DNA of 64,000 nt from assembly GCF_900323885.1 (NCBI RefSeq), contig NZ_OOHJ01000018.1, positions 496,001 through 560,000 on the forward strand, given 5' to 3'. The number at the start of each line of letters is the position of its first letter. Positions within the stretch are counted from its first letter, which is position 1. The position numbers were made by a program, and so were the translations under genes. Source of the stretch: [Actinomadura] parvosata subsp. kistnae (lineage in GTDB: Bacteria; Actinomycetota; Actinomycetes; Streptosporangiales; Streptosporangiaceae). This document shows, piece by piece, positions 48,401-55,953 of the stretch. A model generated the notes under the pieces. The model was not told the DNA's origin. It searched no databases and was given only the letters and a program-made list of their open reading frames with translations.

Positions 48401-49371
48401 ACAAGCGCACTCTCGGCCGCGACGGCCTGGAGGTCTCCGCGCTCGGGCTCGGCTGCATGGGCATGTCCGAGTTCTACGGCCAGGGCGACGAGAACGAGTC
48501 GATCGCGGTCATTCACCGCGCCCTCGACCTTGGCATGAATTTTCTAGACACCGCCGACATGTACGGCAAGGGGGCCAACGAGGAGCTGGTCGGCCGGGCC
48601 ATCAAGGGCCGTCGGGACGAGGTCGTCCTGGCCACCAAGTTCGGCGTCAAGCGCGACGGCGACTCCCGCACGATCGAGAACAGCCCCGAGTACATCAGGG
48701 CCGCCTGCGACGCCTCGCTCCAGCGTCTCGGCATCGACCACATCGACCTGTACTACATGCACCGCCGCAACCCCGACGTCCCCGTCGAGGAGTCGGTCGG
48801 GGCCATGGCGGAGCTGGTGGAGCAGGGCAAGGTCCGCCATCTGGGTCTGTCGGAGGTGAGCGCCGACACGCTGCGCAAGGCGAACGCCGTGCACCCGATC
48901 GCGGCCCTGCAGAGCGAGTACTCGCTGTTCACCAGGGGCCTGGAGGCGGAGATCCTGCCGGCGGCCAGGGAGCTGGGGGTCGGGCTGGTGGCGTACTCGC
49001 CGATCAGCCGCGGCCTGCTGTCGGCCGCGCTGCCGAGGCCGGAGGAGCTGCCCGCCGACGACTTCCGCCGCCACCTGCCGCGCACCAGCGGCGAGAACGC
49101 CGAGCACAACCGGGCGCTGGCCGCCGAGGTGAAGAAGATCGCCGACGCGGCCGGGGTGACGGCGGCCCAGCTCTCCCTGGCCTGGCTGCTGGCCCAGGGC
49201 GAGGACGTCGTGCCGATCCCGGGCACCAAGCGGCTGAAGTACCTGGAGGAGAACGCCGCCGCCGCGGACATCACGCTCACGCCGCAGCAGCTCGACGCGC
49301 TGGCCGCGGCCGTGCCCGCCGACGCCGTGCGCGGCACCCGCTACCTCAGCATGAACGAGGTCGAGCGCTGA
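48397..49371 (+). CDS. Aldo/keto reductase (AKR)
   Basis: 324 residues, ATG overlapping the merR stop. The AKR tetrad is visible: Asp and Tyr in NFLDTADMYGKGANEELVG (about 50-57), Lys in EVVLATKFGV (about 83) and His in IDLYYMHRRNPD (about 123). The NADPH-binding segment reads DVVPIPGTKRLKYLEEN. It resembles AKR13-type enzymes (general stress/aldehyde reductases). It is probably induced by MerR when electrophiles are present. The last four codons (VER and stop) are inside a 36-bp tandem duplication with the convergent gene. Confidence 0.92.
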   Translation: MNKRTLGRDGLEVSALGLGCMGMSEFYGQGDENESIAVIHRALDLGMNFLDTADMYGKGANEELVGRAIKGRRDEVVLATKFGVKRDGDSRTIENSPEYIRAACDASLQRLGIDHIDLYYMHRRNPDVPVEESVGAMAELVEQGKVRHLGLSEVSADTLRKANAVHPIAALQSEYSLFTRGLEAEILPAARELGVGLVAYSPISRGLLSAALPRPEELPADDFRRHLPRTSGENAEHNRALAAEVKKIADAAGVTAAQLSLAWLLAQGEDVVPIPGTKRLKYLEENAAAADITLTPQQLDALAAAVPADAVRGTRYLSMNEVER

Positions 49372-49431
49372 GGGCCGGGGCTACGGCAGGTCGAAGTCGA
49401 GCGCTGAGGGCTGGGGCTACGGCAGGTCGAA
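49360..49431. repeat. 36-bp tandem duplication spanning two convergent gene ends
   Basis: Copy 1 (49360-49395) and copy 2 (49396-49431) differ by one C/T. Copy 1 contains the AKR stop (49369-49371). Copy 2 contains the stop (49417-49419) and last codons of the convergent MEDS-HATPase gene. Confidence 0.95.
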
Positions 49432-50337
49432 GTAGGCCCGCACCGTGGTGGCGCCCTCGCGGGTGTGCAGGCGTACGAGGTCGCTGAGGAGGTTGACGAT
49501 GAGCAGGCCGCGCGATCCCGCGTCACGTGGGTCGACCGGCCTGCGCCCCACCAGCGGGTCGGTGATGTGACCGGAGTCGCTGACCTCGCACACCAGCCGG
49601 TCGTCCTCGATCCAGACCCGCAGGACGCCGGAGCCGCCGCCGTGGTCGAGGCTGTTGGCGCCGAGCTCGGCCACGGCGAGCCGGATGTCGTCGAGCCGGT
49701 CGCCCTGGAAGCCGGCCGCGATGGCCTCCCGGGCGGCCAGGCCCCGCACCGCCGACAGGTTGGTGTGGTCGAAGCTCAGCGAGACGAACTTCTCCGGCTC
49801 GCCGAGCGGCCGGTTGTGGCCGTCGACGACCAGCTCGGGGGCGTAGTCGTCGCTGGCCCACTCTCCGGTGGCGTCGCGCAGCACGGGGTGGGTGCGCGCG
49901 GCCTCGCGGATGACCTCCTCGGTCAGCCCGTCGAGGTCGTACGGGCACAGGATCGTCACCCTGCGGCCGGTGAACGACAGGTTGATCAGGGCCTCGTGCT
50001 GGGCGCAGGCGGGGTATTCGGTCGCGGTGCGGCCCGGCCAGATGGGCTCGCCGATGATCCGCACGTGCTGGTCGGGGTGCCGGTCGGCGAAGGCCCGCAG
50101 CACGCCGGGGATGATCCGGCCGGGGTTGCGCCCGGCTTTGGTCATGTCGAGCAGGAGCACGTCTTTGGCCTGGTCGCCGAGTGCGGCCTCGATCAGCGCC
50201 AGGTTGCGTGGCGGGACGGACACGGCGACGGGCTCCCCGGCCGCCAGGCCCTCCAGGACGAACGCGGTCGTGGCAGAGACGTACTCGCCGTCGCCCCTGT
50301 AGAAGAGCGCCGGATGCACGAACGGTTCCGCCCACAT
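49417..50337 (-). CDS. MEDS-domain sensor with HATPase (RsbW-like anti-sigma type)
   Basis: 306 residues from ATG 50337; GTGs at 50343 and 50346 follow a TTAGGT -10 and could be leaderless starts. The N-terminal two thirds is a MEDS (DcmR-like) sensory domain: HPALFYRGDGEYVSATTAFV, VIREAARTHPVLRD. The C-terminal third is a small HATPase of the RsbW kind: RLAVAELGANSLDHGGGSGV (N box), VCEVSDSGHI (G1) and RGLLIVNLLSDLVRLHT (G2). Such proteins bind and phosphorylate anti-anti-sigma factors or act as signal receivers. No partner is adjacent. The 3' end lies in the 36-bp duplication. Confidence 0.82.
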   Translation of the reverse strand: MWAEPFVHPALFYRGDGEYVSATTAFVLEGLAAGEPVAVSVPPRNLALIEAALGDQAKDVLLLDMTKAGRNPGRIIPGVLRAFADRHPDQHVRIIGEPIWPGRTATEYPACAQHEALINLSFTGRRVTILCPYDLDGLTEEVIREAARTHPVLRDATGEWASDDYAPELVVDGHNRPLGEPEKFVSLSFDHTNLSAVRGLAAREAIAAGFQGDRLDDIRLAVAELGANSLDHGGGSGVLRVWIEDDRLVCEVSDSGHITDPLVGRRPVDPRDAGSRGLLIVNLLSDLVRLHTREGATTVRAYFDLP

Positions 50338-50505
50338 CAGCACCACGGTACCTAACGTTGAGGACTTCACGGCAATCTGTTGGGTACCTATTGAGATGTG
50401 AAGAGAGTCCAGCTCATCCGCCGCCCCCGTCCCGAACGCCGTCCGTCCCCTCTCGATCTTCGCACCCCTTCCGGGCGACGCCTCCCGTTCTGACCGCGTC
50501 GCGCC

Positions 50506-50517
50506 TATGCTCGGCAC
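50506..50517 (+). promoter_or_regulatory. Leaderless -10 of the DUF1707 gene
   Basis: TATGCT (50506-50511), 6 bases before ATG 50518, no RBS. Confidence 0.5.
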
Positions 50518-51069
50518 ATGTCGGATTTGCAGATGCGGGTCTCCGACGAGGACCGGGAGCGCACGACGCAGCAGCTCCAGCAGGCGTTCTCCGAGGGCCG
50601 GCTGACCCCCTCGGAGCTCGATGAGCGGCTCGGGCTGGCGCTGAGCGCGAAGACGTACGGCGACCTGCTCGAGCTGGTCGCGGATCTGCCGAGCCCGCAG
50701 CCGCAGGTCAGCGACGTCGTGGAGCTGGGCTCGGGCAACGGCAACGTCAAGCGCTCCGGCGACTGGGCCGTGCCGCGCCGGCTGCGGGTCTCCTCCAAGT
50801 ACGGCAGCGTCGAGCTGGACTTCACCGAGGCCGTCGTCCCCCATCAGGTCGTGGACATCGAGCTGGACCTCACCTACGGCTCCGCGAAGATCATCCTGCC
50901 CGAGGGCGCGGTGGCGAACGTGGACGGGTTCCAGAGCGACTGGGGCCATCCGACGTCCAAGGTGCCGAGCAGGCCCCGGCCCGGCGTGCTCAGCGTGGTG
51001 ATCACCGGCCGGTCGAGGTACGGCGGTCTCACCGTGCGCTATCCGCGCAGGCGCTGGTTCACCCACTGA
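50518..51069 (+). CDS. DUF1707 (SHOCT-like) domain protein
   Basis: 183 residues. The DUF1707 domain is at the N-terminus: MRVSDEDRERTTQQLQQAFS and EGRLTPSELDERLGLALSAKT (about 6-47). The C-terminal half has repeated beta-strand motifs (VSSKYGSVELDF, DLTYGSAKIILPEGA), like the DUF2154/LiaF-type beta-helix found in actinobacterial cell-envelope proteins. No signal peptide. Function unknown; envelope-stress association is known for related proteins. The end overlaps the convergent Rieske oxygenase gene by 31 bases. Confidence 0.85.
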   Translation: MSDLQMRVSDEDRERTTQQLQQAFSEGRLTPSELDERLGLALSAKTYGDLLELVADLPSPQPQVSDVVELGSGNGNVKRSGDWAVPRRLRVSSKYGSVELDFTEAVVPHQVVDIELDLTYGSAKIILPEGAVANVDGFQSDWGHPTSKVPSRPRPGVLSVVITGRSRYGGLTVRYPRRRWFTH

Positions 51070-52151
51070 TGGAACAGGGCGATGTGGTGCTCGCTCGGCA
51101 CGAGCACCCCGCCCTCCCGGTACGCCCGTGACGACATGCCGGGCTGCGTCCGCTCGCAGGCGTCGAAGTCCTGCTCGTTGACCCGGTGGAACAGCTCGAC
51201 CGACAGCGTCAGGTCGGCACCCGACGCGACGACGTCGGGGTGGTAGAGCCAGTCGCACTCCACGACCGTGCGGTCGGCGGCCATGGGGAACATCCGGTGC
51301 AGGATCACGTGGTCGGGCACCAGGTTCACGAACACCTGGGGCTTGACGGTGATCGCGTAGTAGCGGCGGTCCTGGTCGTCGGAGACGTCGGGCAGGCGGC
51401 CGAAGCCGGGGCTGCCGTCCACGGTGAACCCCTCGGCCCGCTCGGCGAACTCGGCGCCGTGCCCCACGTAGTACTGCGCCGCGTAGCCGCCGGCGAACTC
51501 GGGCAGCACGGCGGTCAGCTCGGGGTGGATGGTGGCGCAGTGGTAGCACTCCATGAAGTTCTCGACGAGGAGCTTCCAGTTGGCCTTGACGTCGTAGACG
51601 ATGCGGCGGCCGAGCGCGAGCCGGTCCACCTGGTAGTGCTCGATGGCGGCGGGGTCGCCGAGCCGCTCGGTGGCCGCGTACGTGACGTGCTCCTCGAACG
51701 AGGGCGGCTCGGCGGCCAGGCACACCCACGCGTACCCGAGCCATTCGCGCAGGTGGACGGGCACCAGCCCGTACTCCACGCGGTCGATGTCGGGCATCTT
51801 GGCGAGGTTGGGGGCGGCGGCGAGCCGGCCGTCGAGGTCGTAGGACCAGGCGTGGTAGGCGCACCTGATGGTGCGCCTGACCTCGCCCGCCTCCTCCAGG
51901 CACAGGCGGGCGCCGCGGTGCCGGCAGACGTTGAGGAACGCGCGGAGCAGGCCGTCGCGCCCGCGCACCACGATCACGCTCTCGCGGCCGACCTGCACTG
52001 TTTTGAACGCGCCTGGACGCGGCAGGTCACCGGCCCTGACGGCGCAGAACCAGAGGCTTTCGAAGATCTTGGCCTGCTCCTCGGCGAAGATCTCGGGGTC
52101 GGTGTAGGCACGGCCGGGAAGCGTGGAGATCAAGCTCGACGTGGTGGTCAA
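51039..52151 (-). CDS. Rieske non-haem iron oxygenase, alpha subunit
   Basis: 370 residues from TTG 52151, preceded by AAGGGGTG. The Rieske [2Fe-2S] ligands are in NVCRHRGARLC and CAYHAWSYDLDGRL (CxH and CxxH). The mononuclear iron site is in NWKLLVENFMECYHCATIHP (His, His), with the bridging Asp-type residue in the same region. It matches ring-hydroxylating or demethylating Rieske oxygenases acting on quaternary amines, choline-type or aromatic compounds. No ferredoxin or reductase is adjacent, so electron supply comes from elsewhere. It is on the same strand as the FAD monooxygenase, 62 bp apart, with a palindrome in between. Confidence 0.9.
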   Translation of the reverse strand: MTTTSSLISTLPGRAYTDPEIFAEEQAKIFESLWFCAVRAGDLPRPGAFKTVQVGRESVIVVRGRDGLLRAFLNVCRHRGARLCLEEAGEVRRTIRCAYHAWSYDLDGRLAAAPNLAKMPDIDRVEYGLVPVHLREWLGYAWVCLAAEPPSFEEHVTYAATERLGDPAAIEHYQVDRLALGRRIVYDVKANWKLLVENFMECYHCATIHPELTAVLPEFAGGYAAQYYVGHGAEFAERAEGFTVDGSPGFGRLPDVSDDQDRRYYAITVKPQVFVNLVPDHVILHRMFPMAADRTVVECDWLYHPDVVASGADLTLSVELFHRVNEQDFDACERTQPGMSSRAYREGGVLVPSEHHIALFHQWVNQRLRG

Positions 52152-52165
52152 CCGACACCCCTTGT

Positions 52166-52178
52166 TGCGTATTACGCA
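52166..52178 (-). promoter_or_regulatory. TGCGTA-t-TACGCA palindrome before the Rieske gene
   Basis: A perfect 13-base dyad 15-27 bases upstream of the TTG start. Candidate operator; a TetR regulator is encoded nearby. Confidence 0.45.
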
Positions 52179-52213
52179 CCGAGTTGCTCTATATGCGACA
52201 TCGTCAGGCGGCC

Positions 52214-53305
52214 TCAGGAGGCTGTCAAGAGGTAGGTGCTGTAGCGGCGCAGCATGGACGCGTACACCGTGGTCGCGAGCCCGTCGGGGATCAGCCGCAC
52301 GATCGGCCCCTGCCGGTCGGTCAGCTCCGTGCCGGCCATCCTGGCCGGCCTGCGCACCACCCTCGACCTGGCCCTCTCGTACGCGCGCAGGTCCCCGAGC
52401 GAGCGGGCCAGCAGCCAGGCGTCCTCCAGCGCCTGGTTGGCGCCCTGGGCCATGGTGGGCGGCATGGTGTGCGCGGAGTCGCCGGCCAGCGTCGTCGGAC
52501 CCTTGCCCCACACCTCGGGGATCGGCTGCTTGTGGTGGGGGAAGAAGTCGATGTCGGTGATCGTGTCGAGGATGCCCGGCACGGGGTCCGCCCAGCCGCG
52601 GAAGCGCTCCCGCAGCCGCTCCACCACGTGCGGGTCGTCGGCCCAGAAAGGTCCGCCGGGAGCCGCCTTGACGTCGAACCACCACAGCAGTCGCCCCCGC
52701 CCCGCCGGGATGAGCCCGCACAACCCCTGCCGGCCCGCGATCATCACGGCGCGATGGTCCTCCGTCAGCGCGGTCGGGATGGTGGTGAACCCCTGCCAGG
52801 TGACCCATCCGCTCAGCTTCGCCCGGTCCTCGCCCCACAGGGCCTCGCGCACGACCGAGCGGCGGCCGTCGGCGCCCACGAGCACGTCGCCGCGCACCGT
52901 GCGGCCGTCGGACAGCCGCGCCTCGGCCCGCTCCGGCACCACCTGCTCGGCCCGCACGCCGTACGTGACGGGCACGCCGTCGGACAGCAGCTCGACCAGC
53001 TCACGCCGGGCCACGTGCACGACAGGGTGGCCGTAGCGGCGCTCGGGCACGGTCAAATCGACGGTGAGCAGCCGCCGCCCGTCGCTGCCCCACGACTCCA
53101 GCGTCTCCAGGCGGCGGCCGACGCCCGCGTGGTCGGCCTTCAACTCCTCCAGGATGGCGGTGCTGCCGGGCCACAGGGAGACCGAGCCGCCGGCCGTGCG
53201 CAGCTCGGGGGCCTCCTCGTACACCTCGGCCTCGTGGCCCGCGGCGAGCAGGCCGCGCGCCAGGGCGAGCCCCGCGACGCCCGCGCCGATCACGATTACC
53301 CTCAT
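52214..53305 (-). CDS. FAD-dependent aromatic monooxygenase
   Basis: 363 residues. GXGXXG dinucleotide-binding start MRVIVIGAGVAGLALARGLL, the second FAD motif VLVGADGRRSVVRE (DG motif) and the GD motif TTLAGDSAHTMPPTMAQGAN are in the order of group A flavin hydroxylases (UbiH/PHBH-like). They hydroxylate phenolic substrates with NAD(P)H and oxygen. ATG 53305 has GGGGAG upstream. It is divergent from a TetR gene with the shared operator region between, and is followed on the same strand by the Rieske oxygenase. Confidence 0.88.
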   Translation of the reverse strand: MRVIVIGAGVAGLALARGLLAAGHEAEVYEEAPELRTAGGSVSLWPGSTAILEELKADHAGVGRRLETLESWGSDGRRLLTVDLTVPERRYGHPVVHVARRELVELLSDGVPVTYGVRAEQVVPERAEARLSDGRTVRGDVLVGADGRRSVVREALWGEDRAKLSGWVTWQGFTTIPTALTEDHRAVMIAGRQGLCGLIPAGRGRLLWWFDVKAAPGGPFWADDPHVVERLRERFRGWADPVPGILDTITDIDFFPHHKQPIPEVWGKGPTTLAGDSAHTMPPTMAQGANQALEDAWLLARSLGDLRAYERARSRVVRRPARMAGTELTDRQGPIVRLIPDGLATTVYASMLRRYSTYLLTAS

Positions 53306-53337
53306 TACGTCTCCCCACTGTGAGACCCCGAATATCA

Positions 53338-53352
53338 GATACTAGGAGTATC
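53338..53352 (+). promoter_or_regulatory. GATAC-tagga-GTATC dyad overlapping the tetR RBS
   Basis: A perfect 5-bp-arm inverted repeat whose centre and right side include AGGAG (53344-53348), the RBS of tetR at 53356. A bound repressor, or a hairpin in RNA, would hide it. Candidate TetR operator between tetR and the FAD monooxygenase gene. Confidence 0.5.
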
Positions 53353-53355
53353 ACA

Positions 53356-53919
53356 ATGTCGTCGCGCGGCCGCAAGCCCGACCCCACGGTCGATCACCGC
53401 ATCAGGCAGGCCGCCGCCGGGCTGGTGCTCTCCCACGGGCTCGACTTCACCATGGACGACGTGGCCGCCGCGGCAGGCGTAGGCAGGGCGAGCGTGTTCC
53501 GCCGCTACGCCTCCAAGCGCGACATGCTGCTCGAAACCCTCACCGGCCTGATGAACGCGCACGTCGCCATCCCCGACACCGGCTCCCTGGAGGGCGACCT
53601 GCGCGTGGTGATCGCCGAAACGCTCGCCATGTGGCAGCAGCCGGGCATCGCCCGCATGGCCAGGCAGGTGTACGGCGAGGCGGGCCGCGACCCGGCCGTG
53701 GCCGAGCTCATCCGCACGTCCATGCGCACCCGGATGGAGCGCTCATGGGTCGTGTACGAGCGCGCGATCGAGCGCGGCGAGCTGCCGCCGAACGCCGACC
53801 TGTGGATGCTGACGGACCTGTTCGTCGGGTTCGTCGCCTACCGGGGGCTCCTGGATCTTCCGCTGCCCGAGCCGGAGGAGGTCGTGCAGGTCCTCTTGCA
53901 CGGCTTTACGCCCGCTTGA
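53356..53919 (+). CDS. TetR family repressor, probably of the oxygenase genes
   Basis: 187 residues from ATG 53356 (MSSRGRKPDPTVDHRI), with AGGAG 7 bases upstream. HTH region LVLSHGLDFTMDDVAAAAGV and GRASVFRRYASKRDMLLETL (about 25-65). The C-terminal ligand domain has MWQQPGIARMARQVYGEAG. It is divergent from the FAD monooxygenase, with a dyad in the promoter, so repression of that gene and itself is likely. The ligand is probably the substrate of the oxygenases. Confidence 0.88.
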   Translation: MSSRGRKPDPTVDHRIRQAAAGLVLSHGLDFTMDDVAAAAGVGRASVFRRYASKRDMLLETLTGLMNAHVAIPDTGSLEGDLRVVIAETLAMWQQPGIARMARQVYGEAGRDPAVAELIRTSMRTRMERSWVVYERAIERGELPPNADLWMLTDLFVGFVAYRGLLDLPLPEPEEVVQVLLHGFTPA

Positions 53920-53973
53920 CACCCCTGGTGTTAGCGGGGTGCAAGTGACGATCAAGTTAGGGCCCATAATGTT

Positions 53974-54000
53974 CCCTTCGTTCGCTAAACCTACGAAGGG
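53974..54000 (+). promoter_or_regulatory. Hairpin able to sequester the lipoprotein RBS
   Basis: CCCTTCGT (53974-53981) pairs perfectly with ACGAAGGG (53993-54000) around an 11-base loop. The right arm contains the only plausible Shine-Dalgarno (AAGGG, 53996-54000), 8 bases before ATG 54009. If the arm is in the mRNA it would fold over the RBS. Confidence 0.55.
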
Positions 54001-54008
54001 CACGGATA

Positions 54009-54371
54009 ATGACTCCCCCTCGTCGCCTCGCCGTCGCGGCCGCGACGCTGACTCTTGCCGCCTTCACCACCGCCTGTGGTGCGATCGGCCAGGCCGTTGA
54101 CTGCAACACCGCCGCCAGCGACGCCACCAAGATCGCCACAGAGTTCAGCTCCTCGATGACCGCCGACGCCGGCGCCATGGAGACGGCCGCGAAGACCGCG
54201 TCCGACAAGACGAAGGAGCTGGCCGGCAAGTACGACGGCGAAGTCGCCGCCGCGCTGAACGACCTGGCCGACGCCTACAGCTCCATCAAGCCGGGCGACG
54301 CGGCCAGCCTGACGGAGTTCAGCACCAAGATCAACGGCTTCACCAGCAAGATCACGGCTGCCTGCAGCTGA
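54009..54371 (+). CDS. Small lipoprotein, unknown
   Basis: 120 residues. Signal peptide with lipobox TLAAFTTAC (Cys 23) predicts a membrane-anchored extracellular lipoprotein. The mature part is a predicted helical bundle (ATKIATEFSSSMTADAGAME, KTASDKTKELAGKY, ALNDLADAYSSIKP), with Cys in VDCNTAA and a terminal Cys in ITAACS that could form a disulfide. No known family is recognised. The upstream hairpin suggests regulated translation. It is followed by a GC-rich repeat gap. Confidence 0.75.
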   Translation: MTPPRRLAVAAATLTLAAFTTACGAIGQAVDCNTAASDATKIATEFSSSMTADAGAMETAAKTASDKTKELAGKYDGEVAAALNDLADAYSSIKPGDAASLTEFSTKINGFTSKITAACS

Positions 54372-54817
54372 CCAGGCTCGCGGCCGTCGCCCGCGACCGC
54401 CTGTGGGGGGCAGGTCGGAGCGACGGCGGCCGCGTCGTGACGGGATGAGAAGGGGGCCGGCGCGCGTGGGGGCGCGCGCCGGCCCGGCAGGGACGACCGG
54501 TGCGGCGTGGGGGCGCACGCCGGTCGTCCCGGGGATGGCGGGCGGCGCGGGGGCGCACGCCGGCCGTCCGGGAACGACGGCGCAGCCGGGGGGCGCGTCG
54601 GTCGTTCAGGGACAGCGGCGCGGCCGGGGGGCGCGCCGGCGGGTGCGGCGCATGGGGGCGCACCTCGTCCCGGTCGTGGCGCAGCGTGGGGGCGCGCGTC
54701 ACGGCACCTCCCCGTCACGAACGTCCGGCCACCGCGCGCGCGTCGAGCGCCGCGGTGGCCTACGTCTGTCTCCGGCGTCTGTCCCGGGCGCCTGTCCCGG
54801 GCGCCTGTCTCCGGCGT
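54372..54817. repeat. GC-rich gap with degenerate repeats of about 40 bp
   Basis: From about 54455 to 54715, about seven units share a core GCGGGGGCGCACGCCGG or variants (GTGGGGGCGCGCGCCGG, CGGGGGGCGCGCCGG), spaced about 30-45 bp. Open frames on both strands in this gap are Arg/Ala/Gly low-complexity and are not called as genes. A separate 13-bp array occupies 54763-54827. Confidence 0.7.
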
Positions 54818-54827
54818 CTATCTCCGG
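54763..54827. repeat. 13-bp tandem repeats seeded at the glycosyltransferase stop codon
   Basis: Five exactly 13-bp units start at 54763, 54776, 54789, 54802 and 54815; pattern CGYCTGTCYCSGG. The last (54815-54827) contains the stop codon (54818-54820) of the minus-strand glycosyltransferase gene. Confidence 0.93.
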
Positions 54828-55930
54828 GAGGCGCGCAGCTCGCGCGCCTGCTCGTACGCCCGCTCGAACCCCTCCAGCACGGTGGGCCACGATCCGGCGG
54901 CGGGCAGGGTCGCCCGGTTGTGCGCGGCGATCGACTCGCGCAGCTCCGCGTCCACGCACAGGCGGGCCACCGCCCGCGCCAGGTCGCCGAGGGTGCGCCC
55001 GAGCAGCCCCTCGACGCCGTCCTTGACGAAGTCGGCCACCCCGCTCTCGGCCCTGGCCACCACCGGCAGCCCCGCGGCCCGCGCCTCCAGTGCCGCGATG
55101 CCGAACGACTCGCGCGGCGCGGGCGCCACGAACACGTCGGCCGACGCCAGCACCTTCGCGATCTCCTCCCGCGTGTGCCGCCCCGGCAGGGACACCCAGC
55201 CGGTCATGCCGTGCCGTTCGAGGAAGCGCTCCATCTGCCCCCGAGCCGGCCCGTCGCCGACGATCGTGGCCCGCATGGGGATCCGGGCGGGCACGCGCGC
55301 CCGCGCCGCCTGGAGCAGCTTCAGCAGGCGTACGGGCTGCTTGCGCGGGGCCAGCCGGCCCACGGCCACGATGTGCACCTCCTCGCGCCGGTCGGGAGTG
55401 CCGGGGGGCGGCGCCCAGCCCGACAGGTCGAGCCCGTTGGAGACGACCCGCACGGGCACGCCCGGCCCCGCCACCGCGCGGATGGGGGCGGCCGCGGCGT
55501 TGCTGACCGTGGTGGCCACCAGCCGCCAGCGCTGCCACCCGTACGCCAGCCGCAGCAGCCGGTACATCCCCCGCGTCACCGGATCCCACATGCTGTGGAC
55601 GGTCACCACGCACGGCAGCCCCGCCCGCCACGCGGCCCGCACGCCCATCCACGCGAACGGCGAGACGGCCCCGGCGTGCACGTGCACCACGTCGGGACGC
55701 GCCGAGGTGAGAGCGCGCGTGAGATGCCCCACTCCGAACGGGTGGACGGGCAGGTCGAACGGCATCTTCGCGACGATCCTGTGCACCCCGGGCAGCGGCT
55801 CGCCCCTGGTCGCCGTGGCCACCGACACCTCGTGCCCCGCCTCCCGCTGCGTGCGCACCAGATCGGCGACCTGGACCTCGATCCCTCCGAGTCGCGGCAG
55901 GTAACAGTCACTCACGTGAAAGATCCGCAC
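54818..55930 (-). CDS. GT4 family glycosyltransferase
   Basis: 370 residues from GTG 55930 (VRIFHVSDCYLPRLGG), chosen by the promoter geometry. GT-B fold: YLPRLGGIEVQVADLV is the N-terminal acceptor glycine loop; VSNGLDLSGWAPPPG, VGRLAPRKQPVRLLKLLQ and the GT4 E-x7-E in APRESFGIAALEARAAGLPV are the donor-site motifs. Closest types are retaining enzymes such as PimB-like, MshA-like or other GT4 glycolipid synthases. The divergent neighbour is a PIG-L deacetylase, so the product may be an N-acetylglucosaminyl or mannosyl lipid or thiol. The stop codon lies in a 13-bp repeat array. Confidence 0.88.
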   Translation of the reverse strand: MRIFHVSDCYLPRLGGIEVQVADLVRTQREAGHEVSVATATRGEPLPGVHRIVAKMPFDLPVHPFGVGHLTRALTSARPDVVHVHAGAVSPFAWMGVRAAWRAGLPCVVTVHSMWDPVTRGMYRLLRLAYGWQRWRLVATTVSNAAAAPIRAVAGPGVPVRVVSNGLDLSGWAPPPGTPDRREEVHIVAVGRLAPRKQPVRLLKLLQAARARVPARIPMRATIVGDGPARGQMERFLERHGMTGWVSLPGRHTREEIAKVLASADVFVAPAPRESFGIAALEARAAGLPVVARAESGVADFVKDGVEGLLGRTLGDLARAVARLCVDAELRESIAAHNRATLPAAGSWPTVLEGFERAYEQARELRASRR

Positions 55931-55936
55931 CCCTCC

Positions 55937-55953
55937 CAGACTAATCTGGGCGT
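55937..55953. promoter_or_regulatory. Bidirectional leaderless promoter with overlapping -10 elements
   Basis: Plus-strand TAATCT (55942-55947) is 6 bases before GTG 55954. Minus-strand TAGTCT (plus 55938-55943) is 7 bases before GTG 55930. The two share two bases inside a near-perfect palindrome CCCAGACTAATCTGGG (55935-55950). Neither gene has an RBS. Confidence 0.75.

Noticed and set aside
49417..51903. 828-codon minus-strand frame fusing the MEDS-HATPase gene to sequence opposite DUF1707 and the Rieske gene
   Set aside because: Upstream part is antisense to convincing genes; the real start is at about 50337 after a leaderless promoter.
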